DNA of 35,558 nucleotides from Clostridiales bacterium UBA1234 (lineage in GTDB: Bacteria > Bacillota > Clostridia > TANB77 > UBA1234), in assembly GCA_002308995.1 (NCBI GenBank), contig DBWQ01000001.1, forward strand, positions 1 through 35,558, given 5' to 3'. The translations under genes and the position numbers were made by a program. Positions 14,869 through 21,567 of the stretch are shown here, in pieces. The first letter of the stretch is position 1; each line of letters starts with the position of its first letter. Below the pieces are notes generated by a model. It had not been told where the DNA came from. It did no database searches and was given only the letters and a program-made list of their open reading frames with translations.

Positions 14869-15468
14869 TTATTGTATACATTTTTCTTCTGTTTGTAAAT
14901 AATTAATTCTTTGCACCAGGTGTTCTCTTTTTCTCTCTTTTTCAAATAGAGTCCAAATGTAAAAAAACAAAATGAAGAGAGAACCATTCCTAAATTTCCA
15001 TGTTATGATGGAAGCAATCAAAAATAGGATTTTCAAAAAGAAATCACTCACTTGATTGCTCTTTTGTATTCCCTTTTGTTTTCCATAATACAATTGAAAA
15101 AATCCCCTCACGATTCTGCCACCATCAAGCGGATAAATGGGGAATAAATTCAGTCCCATAAAAAGCAAATTCATCGCACGAATGAATTCATTTTTGGCAA
15201 AAAGACCCAGTATCAAACTAAGCAGAGGTCCTGCTATGCTAATTAACATTTCTTTTAAAAATGAATGTTCCTGTTGATAGACTGCATTGACTCCAAAGGG
15301 AGAAAAAAATAGTTCTATCACTTCTACCCTAAGCAGCAACGCCATTACCATATGAGCCACTTCATGTGTAAAGGCAGATATATAAAACAATAAAAAAATA
15401 ACTAGTTTTCCTTGATAAAAAAGATATGCCATCCATAAGAACAAGTAAAAATGAATTTTAATTGACAT
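14869..15468 (-). CDS. spoIVFB: SpoIVFB-like intramembrane metalloprotease (M50)
   Basis: SpoIVFB is the site-2-type protease that activates pro-sigma-K in the mother cell. The 199-residue protein has the zinc motif HEVAH (residues 35-39) and the third ligand in NLFPIYPLDGGR (Asp115), spaced as in the family. About five membrane segments are visible. B. subtilis SpoIVFB is about 288 residues and ends in an ATP-binding CBS domain; that domain is absent, as the protein stops after a short charged tail. The ATG at 15468 follows AGAGGG; an upstream TTG frame to 15489 is less likely. It overlaps spoIVFA by 11 bp. In B. subtilis rplU follows directly; here the surface-protein gene intervenes. Confidence 0.87.
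   Translation of the reverse strand: MSIKIHFYLFLWMAYLFYQGKLVIFLLFYISAFTHEVAHMVMALLLRVEVIELFFSPFGVNAVYQQEHSFLKEMLISIAGPLLSLILGLFAKNEFIRAMNLLFMGLNLFPIYPLDGGRIVRGFFQLYYGKQKGIQKSNQVSDFFLKILFLIASIITWKFRNGSLFILFFYIWTLFEKERKREHLVQRINYLQTEEKCIQ
14871..14899 (-). promoter_or_regulatory. Possible sigma-A promoter for the surface-protein gene
   Basis: TTTACA (14894-14899), 17 bp, TACAAT (14871-14876) lie in the last codons of spoIVFB. If real, the surface protein can be made outside sporulation. The start site would fall only a few bases before the ribosome binding site, so confidence is low. Confidence 0.35.
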
Positions 15469-16009
15469 CTTTTCCCTCTTGTAAAACAACCAATGGATCT
15501 AAACATTGTCCTTCTTTTCTTACCTCAAAATGAACATGAGGACCTGTCGCATTTCCCGTCATTCCTACTTTTGCAATCATTTGCCCTTGCTTAATAGATT
15601 CTCCTTTTTCCACACTGGTGTTTTCACAATGGGCATAAAGTGTCGACAGTTCTCCTTGAGTAAGCACCACATAATTGCCATAGGATTTATTTTCTCCCAC
15701 TTCTGTCACAATGCCTTCGTGAGAAGCTAAAATGGGAGTTCCTTGTTCGGCCGCTATGTCAATTCCAGTATGATAGGAGCTAATATTGGAATTATCACTT
15801 GTTCGATTACCAAAGGAGGATGTTATTATTCCTTCTACAGGCTGTATCAAATACCTCTTTTCTTGCTCTTTGGTTTCGTCCTCTAATAAAGGTGCCTCCT
15901 TTGGTTGAACTGCATTTACTGAAGGATGTGTTTCTTTGACAAATCTATGATATTGATAAGAAGTCCAATGAAGAATTTCTTCAAATGTTATTCCATGGTT
16001 CATTGCCAT
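15458..16009 (-). CDS. spoIVFA: SpoIVFA-like M23 (LytM) domain, main part of a frameshifted gene
   Basis: SpoIVFA anchors and inhibits SpoIVFB in the forespore outer membrane. This frame holds the outer part: a linker, then a LytM/M23 fold with HTGID (His80, Asp84), YAH (His127) and HVH (158-160). All zinc-ligand positions of an active M23 peptidase are present; the B. subtilis protein is degenerate. The frame has no membrane helix, and no good ribosome binding site precedes its ATG at 16009. The missing N-terminus (basic region plus helix) lies directly upstream in another frame (16032-16208). Joined by +1, the two give 249 residues, close to B. subtilis (264). It overlaps spoIVFB by 11 bp, which decides SpoIVFA over SpoIIQ. 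Confidence 0.75.
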   Translation of the reverse strand: MAMNHGITFEEILHWTSYQYHRFVKETHPSVNAVQPKEAPLLEDETKEQEKRYLIQPVEGIITSSFGNRTSDNSNISSYHTGIDIAAEQGTPILASHEGIVTEVGENKSYGNYVVLTQGELSTLYAHCENTSVEKGESIKQGQMIAKVGMTGNATGPHVHFEVRKEGQCLDPLVVLQEGKDVN

Positions 16010-16031
16010 TTCTATGTTTCGTAGTGCCTCT

Positions 16032-16208
16032 TCAAAGCCGAAAGTATTTTAGTAATAGCACCGCAAGTATTATCATCATCATATGAATGATGGTACGAAG
16101 TCCTTGTTTTTCGTTTGCCTTTTCTTCTTCCAAAATCAGTGTTTTTTGTCTTTCTTCCCTTTGATGGTCATTTCTTCTGTACTCTTTTCGATTAATAGTT
16201 GTCTCCAC
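16032..16208 (-). pseudogene. spoIVFA: N-terminal part of spoIVFA, ending in CTT-TGA
   Basis: A GTG at 16208 with AGAGGTGA upstream opens 58 codons: a charged cytoplasmic segment (METTINRKEYRRNDHQREER) and one membrane helix (IIHMMMIILAVLLL), then KYFRL and TGA at 16034-16032. This is the architecture of the SpoIVFA N-terminus. Reading continues in the +1 frame as EEALRNIEMAMNHG or, with an earlier one-base correction, FGFEEALRNIEMA, straight into the M23 part. It may be a true mutation, a sequencing error or a programmed shift; the last is only a hypothesis. CTT-TGA is the same codon pair used for +1 shifting in prfB, but the prfB-type Shine-Dalgarno stimulator is not seen. Confidence 0.7.
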
Positions 16209-16226
16209 TTTATCACCTCTTAAGAA

Positions 16227-16255
16227 TCTATATGCTTGTCAAGAGATGATTATGA
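16227..16255 (-). promoter_or_regulatory. Putative sigma-E promoter of spoIVFA-spoIVFB
   Basis: TCATAAT (16249-16255), 14 bases, CATATAGA (16227-16234). The -35 box is identical to that before bofA; the -10 matches CATACAAT in five of eight positions. The B. subtilis spoIVF operon is sigma-E dependent. Confidence 0.4.
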
Positions 16256-16260
16256 AAGCT

Positions 16261-16563
16261 TTAGCCGCCCATCAAAAATAGAAGAATTACAAAAATACCC
16301 ACAAAAACACTAGCTAATATCAATACTTCTCTCTTTTTTCTTTTTACCCCTTCTTTTTCCTCTCTTTTTTGCAGTTCTATTTCACGTCCATAGTAATCTA
16401 CTAGCTGTGTTGCTTCACTTAGCACGAGTGCCTTTTTGCTTTCTCTAGCCTTTTCTCTTTTTACGTGTTCAAAATCGGTTTTAACAATAAAAAAGGCCTC
16501 TTCTATTATGTTAGAAGGAATATCCTTAATGCAGATTACTTTCTTTCCCAAATTTGTAATCAT
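16261..16563 (-). CDS. Small tail-anchored membrane protein, unknown
   Basis: I do not recognise this family. The 100-residue protein has an alpha/beta-looking start (NLGKKVICIKDIPSNIIEEAFFIV), a very charged helical middle (HVKREKARESKKALVLSE, LQKREEKEGVKRKKRE) and one C-terminal membrane helix (about 80-97) ending in GG. The body should face the cytoplasm. It stops 52 bp before spoIVFA on the same strand. A CATACACT stretch (a sigma-E type -10) lies about 45 bases upstream of its start, without a good -35. Co-expression with the spoIVF genes is an inference. Confidence 0.65.
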   Translation of the reverse strand: MITNLGKKVICIKDIPSNIIEEAFFIVKTDFEHVKREKARESKKALVLSEATQLVDYYGREIELQKREEKEGVKRKKREVLILASVFVGIFVILLFLMGG

Positions 16564-16662
16564 AATAAACCCTTTCTTCTATCAATTTACTATCATTTTT
16601 TCCAAAAGTGTATGTTTTATACAAAATCCACTCCTTTCTTCACGCTATGAAGGCATAAAAAA

Positions 16663-16716
16663 GCCTTAAAACATTTACCAACATAATGGGTAAAACATTT
16701 TAAGGCATCTTTTTTT
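16663..16716. terminator. Bidirectional terminator
   Basis: GCCTTAAAAC-ATTTACC pairs with GGGTAAAACATTTTAAGGC, with an A run on one side and a T run on the other. On the minus strand it ends the UDP-sugar pyrophosphorylase/membrane-protein unit; the membrane protein's stop overlaps the T run. Confidence 0.8.
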
Positions 16717-17284
16717 ACTTAGATTTTTGAAAATATAGTTTGTTATTAATAACTCCAAAATTATCTTTTAGCATATTAAACACTTTTTTGTTGCTAAAAC
16801 TAGAAATAATAAATCTATATCTTTTGTTATCCTTAACATTCACCACTAGCTTCGTCGTTAGTGCATGCTGTTTCAAGAACTTTTTATTGTAACTATATAC
16901 ATATATTCCTTTAATATCGTCTAGAGATATGATTTTCTTAAAAAAGAAGAATACTGACATCGTCAGTTGATTATTTTCAATGGTGATTTTTCTGGTTAAT
17001 TCAGCCAAATAAGACAACGTCACTAAACCAATGGCAATATAAATCAAAGGCTCATATACTCTGCTATTAATTGCAAGTGCATAAAACACCCCAAGCATCA
17101 ACCCTGTTAAAATAGAGGTCACTATCATATATCTAGGTTCCGGAAGAATATAACGACTTTTAGGAACTTCAACTTGGCGTACATTACAAAAGTACTCTTC
17201 ATTCTTTGGCTCTTGGTACAGCACAATACTCAAAACAATATTCGTTATCTCAAGGATGATGATTAAAATAGTAACAAATAGCAT
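16715..17284 (-). CDS. Membrane protein with PH-like C-terminal region, unknown
   Basis: The 189-residue protein has one N-terminal helix (3-22) and two more in the middle (about 55-95). A beta-rich C-terminal half follows: ITIENNQLTMSVFFFFKKIISLDDIKGIYVY. This pattern (short strands ending in a conserved I-x-L-x-D-I) resembles bacterial PH-like domains behind membrane helices. No specific function can be given. AGGAGG precedes the ATG. It is 28 bp downstream of the pyrophosphorylase gene and shares its terminator. Confidence 0.7.
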   Translation of the reverse strand: MLFVTILIIILEITNIVLSIVLYQEPKNEEYFCNVRQVEVPKSRYILPEPRYMIVTSILTGLMLGVFYALAINSRVYEPLIYIAIGLVTLSYLAELTRKITIENNQLTMSVFFFFKKIISLDDIKGIYVYSYNKKFLKQHALTTKLVVNVKDNKRYRFIISSFSNKKVFNMLKDNFGVINNKLYFQKSK

Positions 17285-17312
17285 GGTTTAGCCTCCTCTT
17301 TTGTATTCTTTC

Positions 17313-18554
17313 CTACATTTTATGATAAGCCATATAGTCCCTTCTTGCTGTTTCTGGAGAATCCACTCCTTCTGCATTCTTAACAGGTGAAAAATCTTCC
17401 TCTCTTTTTCCACGATATAAGCCAACTTTATTTACTTCAATCATTGGAAATGCATCAAAGATAAATGTTTCAAATTTATAAGCATTTGGGCTATCAGGTT
17501 TAATGACTTCTCCCTCTTCATTCATATAGCTGCTTTTTTTATGTGCCACATGATATGGTAGTTTATACTTTGCAATATTTTCTAGCGTTTGAATATTGAA
17601 CATATTTAGCATCATATGAGACTCACCATATACTAAGTTTCCCTCCGCATTTGTCTCTTCTGCCATTTTCTCTGGTATTTCTGTATATTCAATGACAGAT
17701 GGAATTCCATTTTTCTTGCAAAAAACTCCAACTTTTTCGCTTGGGTAGGCTTTGACAATCGTTTTTGACGTTCCTAAATAATGATTTTTTGCTGTAAATC
17801 CCAAAAACAAAGGATCTGTCATTCTTACTAATACGTTGTCTACGCCTCCGATGAAAACCCACTCAATACCTTTTTGTTTCATATCTTCAATCATGCCATT
17901 TTTAGCAAGAGATTCAAACGTACCACCTGAACCATTGGCAGCTTCTTTGATAAAGCCATTTTCGTCAATCACAAACTTGCCACTTTCGTCAATCATTGGA
18001 AGCTCACTTTGTTTAAAGAAAGATACGCCTTCTTTTGGATAGCCAAAATAATTTTTTTGTTCAAAGAATTGCACGGTAGCATCGTTGTTTTCTCTGCTCG
18101 TCATGATATACCAATGAACTAAGGTACCATACTTTTCATACGTTTCTTTAATGCCATCGCACAAAATCTCAAACAAGCTCTTATGAGAAGGAAGCCCTAA
18201 ATCAAAAGTACCTTTCGGACCACTATGTCCAAGCCTTGTACCTTGACCTCCCGCCATAGTGACTACAGCAAGCTTTCCCTCTTTAATTAAATCTTCTCCA
18301 ACGGTTTTTAGTTCTTCCCTTTCTGTTTCACTTAATTTTTCTGGAATGACACTTGCCATTGGTTCTATTTTGACATCATCAAATGCAACCGTTTCTTTTG
18401 TTTTTTCAAATAAAGCTTTCATTTCTTCAAAATCAATATGATCTAGTTGATGAAGTAGTTTTTCTTTTCCTTCTTCGTTTAATCTTTCGTATGACTTTAA
18501 GATATGGCTTTGTCCATATTTTGTAAGAATTTCTTTTGCCTCTTCCAATTTCAT
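17313..18554 (-). CDS. UDP-sugar (UDP-GlcNAc/UDP-glucose type) pyrophosphorylase
   Basis: The enzyme joins UTP and a sugar 1-phosphate to give the UDP-sugar and pyrophosphate. The 413 residues belong to the UDPGP type 1 family, which is typical of eukaryotes (UAP1-like) and some Firmicutes, not the GalU or GlmU families. The nucleotide-binding loop is MAGGQGTRLGHSGPKGTFDL (from about residue 100). A helical N-terminus (residues 1-75), the FEQKNYFGYP substrate segment, GGVDNVLVRMTDP, and a C-terminal EVNKVGLYRGKREEDFSPVK with the basic cluster follow. UDP-GlcNAc is the likeliest product by similarity to UAP1, but the sugar cannot be fixed by eye. AAAAGGAG lies before the ATG. Confidence 0.88.
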   Translation of the reverse strand: MKLEEAKEILTKYGQSHILKSYERLNEEGKEKLLHQLDHIDFEEMKALFEKTKETVAFDDVKIEPMASVIPEKLSETEREELKTVGEDLIKEGKLAVVTMAGGQGTRLGHSGPKGTFDLGLPSHKSLFEILCDGIKETYEKYGTLVHWYIMTSRENNDATVQFFEQKNYFGYPKEGVSFFKQSELPMIDESGKFVIDENGFIKEAANGSGGTFESLAKNGMIEDMKQKGIEWVFIGGVDNVLVRMTDPLFLGFTAKNHYLGTSKTIVKAYPSEKVGVFCKKNGIPSVIEYTEIPEKMAEETNAEGNLVYGESHMMLNMFNIQTLENIAKYKLPYHVAHKKSSYMNEEGEVIKPDSPNAYKFETFIFDAFPMIEVNKVGLYRGKREEDFSPVKNAEGVDSPETARRDYMAYHKM

Positions 18555-18584
18555 AAAATCAACTCCTTTTCTCTCTTTTTATAT

Positions 18585-18612
18585 TTTATACCATATTTTA
18601 TCAAAAAGTCAA
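18585..18612 (-). promoter_or_regulatory. Sigma-A promoter of the pyrophosphorylase gene
   Basis: TTGACT (18607-18612), 16 bp, TATAAA (18585-18590), divergent from the radical SAM promoter. Confidence 0.65.
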
Positions 18613-18628
18613 AAAATTTGTGAAAATA

Positions 18629-18637
18629 TGATATAAT
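18629..18637 (+). promoter_or_regulatory. Extended -10 promoter of the radical SAM gene
   Basis: TGATATAAT, an extended -10 element; no good -35 is visible. The start codon follows 28 bases later, with AAAGGAG in between. Confidence 0.6.
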
Positions 18638-18665
18638 AATTTCAATTTGAAAAAGGAGTTCAAAA

Positions 18666-19547
18666 ATGTTAGAAAATTGTTGTTTATGCCATCATAGGTG
18701 TCAAGTGGATCGTAATCAAACGGTAGGCTTTTGTGGATGTGGTAGTTTACCAAAACTTGCCAAAGCCTATCTTCATATGTGGGAAGAGCCTTGTATTAGT
18801 GGTACTAACGGATCTGGTACCGTGTTTTTTTCAGGATGCAATTTAAAATGCGTTTACTGCCAAAACTATCCAATCTCCCACGAAAATTTTGGAAAAGAAG
18901 TTTCTATTAGTCGTTTATCTGAAATCTTTTTGGAGCTACAAGAGCAAAAGGCTCATAATATTAATTTGGTTTCCCCTACTCCTTATGTGCCACAAATCAT
19001 CAAAGCACTTGAAATTGCCAAACGAAATGGACTTCTCATTCCCATTGTGTATAATACTGGAAATTATGAAACCTTAGAAACAATTCAAAGTTTAGAAGGA
19101 TACGTGGATGTTTATTTGCCGGATTTAAAATACTTTCATGATGAAACAGCCATCTCCTATTCCAAAGCACCTCATTATTTTGAAGCTGCGACTGGAAATA
19201 TTTTAGAAATGAAAAAACAAGTGCCTCAAGAAGTGTTTGATGCAAATGGAATCCTACAAAAAGGGCTTATCATTAGGCACTTAGTACTTCCTTCTCATCT
19301 TACTGAAACGAAAAACATCTTAGGGTGGATTCAAAATCATTTGCCAAGTGATACTATGGTTAGTATCATGATGCAGTATTTTCCTACCTTCAAAGCAAAA
19401 GAAGATTCTTTGATCAATCGTAAACTTACCAAAAAAGAATATCAATTGGTAAAAGAAATGGCTTCTGTTTTCCCTCGTGGTTTTATGCAAGAATTATCAG
19501 ATTTTGAAGAAGAATATGTGCCAAACTTTGATTTAAGCGGTGTTTAA
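18666..19547 (+). CDS. Radical SAM protein, PflX-like (glycyl-radical activase-like)
   Basis: This 293-residue radical SAM enzyme has the 4Fe-4S motif C-x3-C-x2-C as CNLKCVYC (Cys58, 62, 65). A Cys-rich N-terminus (CCLCHHRC, CGCG) may hold a second cluster. Further family segments are VFFSGCNLKC, YNTGNYE, YLPDLKYF, RHLVLPSH and SIMMQYFPT. This is the PflX/COG1313 group, related to pyruvate formate-lyase activase, whose true substrate is not settled. No glycyl-radical enzyme is in the window. It has its own extended -10 promoter and a strong terminator, so it is a single-gene unit. Confidence 0.87.
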   Translation: MLENCCLCHHRCQVDRNQTVGFCGCGSLPKLAKAYLHMWEEPCISGTNGSGTVFFSGCNLKCVYCQNYPISHENFGKEVSISRLSEIFLELQEQKAHNINLVSPTPYVPQIIKALEIAKRNGLLIPIVYNTGNYETLETIQSLEGYVDVYLPDLKYFHDETAISYSKAPHYFEAATGNILEMKKQVPQEVFDANGILQKGLIIRHLVLPSHLTETKNILGWIQNHLPSDTMVSIMMQYFPTFKAKEDSLINRKLTKKEYQLVKEMASVFPRGFMQELSDFEEEYVPNFDLSGV

Positions 19548-19567
19548 CTTTGTGCCCTCTATCGCAA

Positions 19568-19603
19568 AAACAAGCTTGCAAGATTTGCAAGCTTGTTTTT
19601 TGT
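19568..19603. terminator. Terminator after the radical SAM gene
   Basis: Perfect 14-bp stem AAACAAGCTTGCAA / TTGCAAGCTTGTTT with a 3-base loop and a T run. It probably also serves the converging PRPP synthetase-like gene. Confidence 0.9.
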
Positions 19604-19613
19604 TGTTCCTCCA

Positions 19614-20435
19614 TTATTTAATATACTGCATGATATCGATATCCACATACTTCACTTTCGGATGAGGCTTAGAAGTAATGGACCTAGTAGCATAGAGCCG
19701 AGTTACTGGAGATTCGGGCTTTAAAAGTTCCCCTTCCAAAGCTGCTTCTTCAAGGTGAGACACCGCCACGAACACATCACCGGCGCCATTCTTCTTTAAG
19801 ATTTCTGCGGCTCTTTTTGCCGTTCCTCCCTGAGAGCAAAGGTCGTCCATAATGATACATTTTGAGCCAGGACGAACATTTCCCTGCTTCAAGTACATTT
19901 TCTCAATGGAACAAGTGATGGGATTCCTCACTTTTTCAATGAGAATAATCTGGTCATAGTTGATCTTGTCTTGATACCGCGTTACCGCACCTTTATCAGG
20001 AAGAACGAAAGAATCGTTTTCGGTAAAACCAATGTCCTCCTGAACGTAGGAAATCCAGTCATTGATGGGATACACTGCCGTGGATCTTTTCAGCATCTTC
20101 ATCGTTTCTGCCGAATGAGGTTCCATGACGAAAACTTCTTGAAACCGAAGGTTATTGATGAATTCGCACGTAGGTTTTAAGGTGAACAAATCCCCCTCGA
20201 TTTTTCGGTCCATCCGGCTATAGGGCATATACCAGATAAATAAGTCAACGGTGACGTTCTTGAAATCATCTAGGTAATCTTTAGCCAGATAAAGAGCCCA
20301 CAAGTCTTCGTCAGTCTCGTACTTAAGCTCTAGGATGTTTTGCTTAGCGACAATCTTGTCTGCGAAGTCCTTAAACCGCGCTTCATGGTTAGGAAAGCGG
20401 TCAATGGTAAGGACTTTTCCATTAAGCCTTAACAT
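19614..20435 (-). CDS. Divergent ribose-phosphate pyrophosphokinase (PRPP synthetase) homologue
   Basis: PRPP synthetase makes phosphoribosyl pyrophosphate from ribose 5-phosphate and ATP. The 273 residues (usual length about 315) keep the core motifs. There is FPNHEARF (residues 14-21), an ATP-loop relative PYSRMDRKIEGD (71-82), LPDKGAVTRY, and the PRPP loop IMDDLCSQGGTA (195-206). The last departs from the normal D-D-x-x-x-T-G-G-T by Ser-Gln before GGT. The ATG at 20435 is chosen for AAGGAGG just upstream. Four sampled 60-base lines inside the gene are 42-53% GC, far above most of this window, which suggests transfer or special codon selection. It is probably a secondary or specialised Prs. 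Confidence 0.8.
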   Translation of the reverse strand: MLRLNGKVLTIDRFPNHEARFKDFADKIVAKQNILELKYETDEDLWALYLAKDYLDDFKNVTVDLFIWYMPYSRMDRKIEGDLFTLKPTCEFINNLRFQEVFVMEPHSAETMKMLKRSTAVYPINDWISYVQEDIGFTENDSFVLPDKGAVTRYQDKINYDQIILIEKVRNPITCSIEKMYLKQGNVRPGSKCIIMDDLCSQGGTAKRAAEILKKNGAGDVFVAVSHLEEAALEGELLKPESPVTRLYATRSITSKPHPKVKYVDIDIMQYIK

Positions 20436-20515
20436 GGTAACCCTCCTTAGGATTTTGATGAATTGTAGAAAGAAACAAGTTTTTCTACCAGTTTCCAAGG
20501 CCTTCTTTCAATGGT

Positions 20516-20543
20516 AGTATACCATATTCTATGATTTTTGCAA
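20516..20543 (-). promoter_or_regulatory. Sigma-A promoter of the PRPP synthetase-like gene
   Basis: TTGCAA (20538-20543), 16 bp, TATACT (20516-20521). In the ~75-base leader a GTAGAAA/TTTCTAC hairpin lies before the ribosome binding site. Confidence 0.7.
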
Positions 20544-20594
20544 TCATTAATTATTCGTATCATTTCTTCCTCTTTTTACATCACAAGTAGCATT

Positions 20595-20615
20595 AAAATA
20601 ACGGCCAAAGGCCGT
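20595..20615 (-). terminator. Short hairpin after the HD-GYP gene
   Basis: ACGGCC-TTT-GGCCGT followed on the minus strand by TATTTTAAT. The stem is strong but the T tract is poor; it is a likely terminator. Confidence 0.6.
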
Positions 20616-20618
20616 CAT

Positions 20619-21554
20619 TTAATAACTAATATTAGGATACCACTTTTCTTTCTTGCCAAGGCTTACCGCCTCTGCAAGTTGCTTTTTTAATGTTTTATAC
20701 TCTTCTTTACAAAATTCAAGCCATTCTCTCTCTTTTTCTAAGGCTTTTTGCTTTGCTGTCAACAAATTAGCATTCGTACTCATATCATAGCCTGGAGAAA
20801 GATTGTATCTTTCTAGTTTTCTTTGACTTTTTTTGGTATATCCCCTATCATAAATACTTTTATAAATGGTTTCAAGTTCATGTAATACAGATAGTTGTTC
20901 TTTAAATTGCTCTATGTTGTTCTCGTGCTCTTCAATTCTAGCAGCCACTTCTCGCAAAAGATAGTTAATTAAATAACTCATGATTCTCGCACTCATTCTA
21001 TTCTTTCGTGCATCATCTAGCATAATACCAATGGCTTGGCTTTGTTTATATCCCTCTTTGTACTGTCTTCTTTGGGTTAAAGCATCGTATACATCTGCTA
21101 CTTTAATGATGCTAGCTTCAAACGGAATTTGATTGCCCACAAGGCCATCGGGATATCCACTTCCATCAAAACTCTCATGATGTGCCCTAACAATGGGGGC
21201 TAAATTTTTAAAATTAGGGTATTCCATACATATTTCGTATCCATATACCGTATGCATTTTCATAATTTTGAATTCATCTTCCGTAAGCTTTCCATTTTTT
21301 TGAAGTACCTCAGAAGGAACTTTAATTTTTCCCACATCATGAAGGTAAGCGCAAAGAACACAATGTTTCAAGAACTCATAACTGACTTCCATTTCTTCAC
21401 AGATTTTAGTCGTTGTTTTGGTTACCCCTAAGACATGCGCATCAGTGAAAATATCCAGTGCTCCTAATATTTGTACCTCTGCTCTAATCTCTTCGTCTAA
21501 ATCTTGCACATTCATTCGTTTACTTCCTAGTACATCAATCTTTGTTCTTTTCAT
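20619..21554 (-). CDS. HD-GYP domain protein, probable cyclic-di-GMP phosphodiesterase
   Basis: HD-GYP proteins hydrolyse cyclic di-GMP or related dinucleotides. The 311 residues hold HDVGK (His72-Asp73), HHESFDGSGYP (His125-His126, GYP at 133-135) and ADVYDALTQRR, so the metal and GYP motifs are intact. After residue ~190 a long charged coiled coil follows (AARIEEHENNIEQFKEQL and later). There is no receiver, PAS or membrane domain. The ATG at 21554 has GGAGG upstream and lies 13 bp after the previous gene's stop, so the two are coupled. The signal and the target are unknown. Confidence 0.85.
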   Translation of the reverse strand: MKRTKIDVLGSKRMNVQDLDEEIRAEVQILGALDIFTDAHVLGVTKTTTKICEEMEVSYEFLKHCVLCAYLHDVGKIKVPSEVLQKNGKLTEDEFKIMKMHTVYGYEICMEYPNFKNLAPIVRAHHESFDGSGYPDGLVGNQIPFEASIIKVADVYDALTQRRQYKEGYKQSQAIGIMLDDARKNRMSARIMSYLINYLLREVAARIEEHENNIEQFKEQLSVLHELETIYKSIYDRGYTKKSQRKLERYNLSPGYDMSTNANLLTAKQKALEKEREWLEFCKEEYKTLKKQLAEAVSLGKKEKWYPNISY

Positions 21555-21567
21555 TCGTAACCTCCAT

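Noticed and set aside
16628..16638. Strong AAAGGAGTGG Shine-Dalgarno-like sequence upstream of the 100-residue gene
   Set aside because: No reading frame of useful length follows; the nearest start codons meet stops within five codons.
20436..20498. Longer starts for the PRPP synthetase-like, HD-GYP, obg, YigZ and yidD genes
   Set aside because: In each case the extra N-terminal codons run through the promoter or ribosome binding site and show no family similarity; the starts given have good sites at 5-9 bases.
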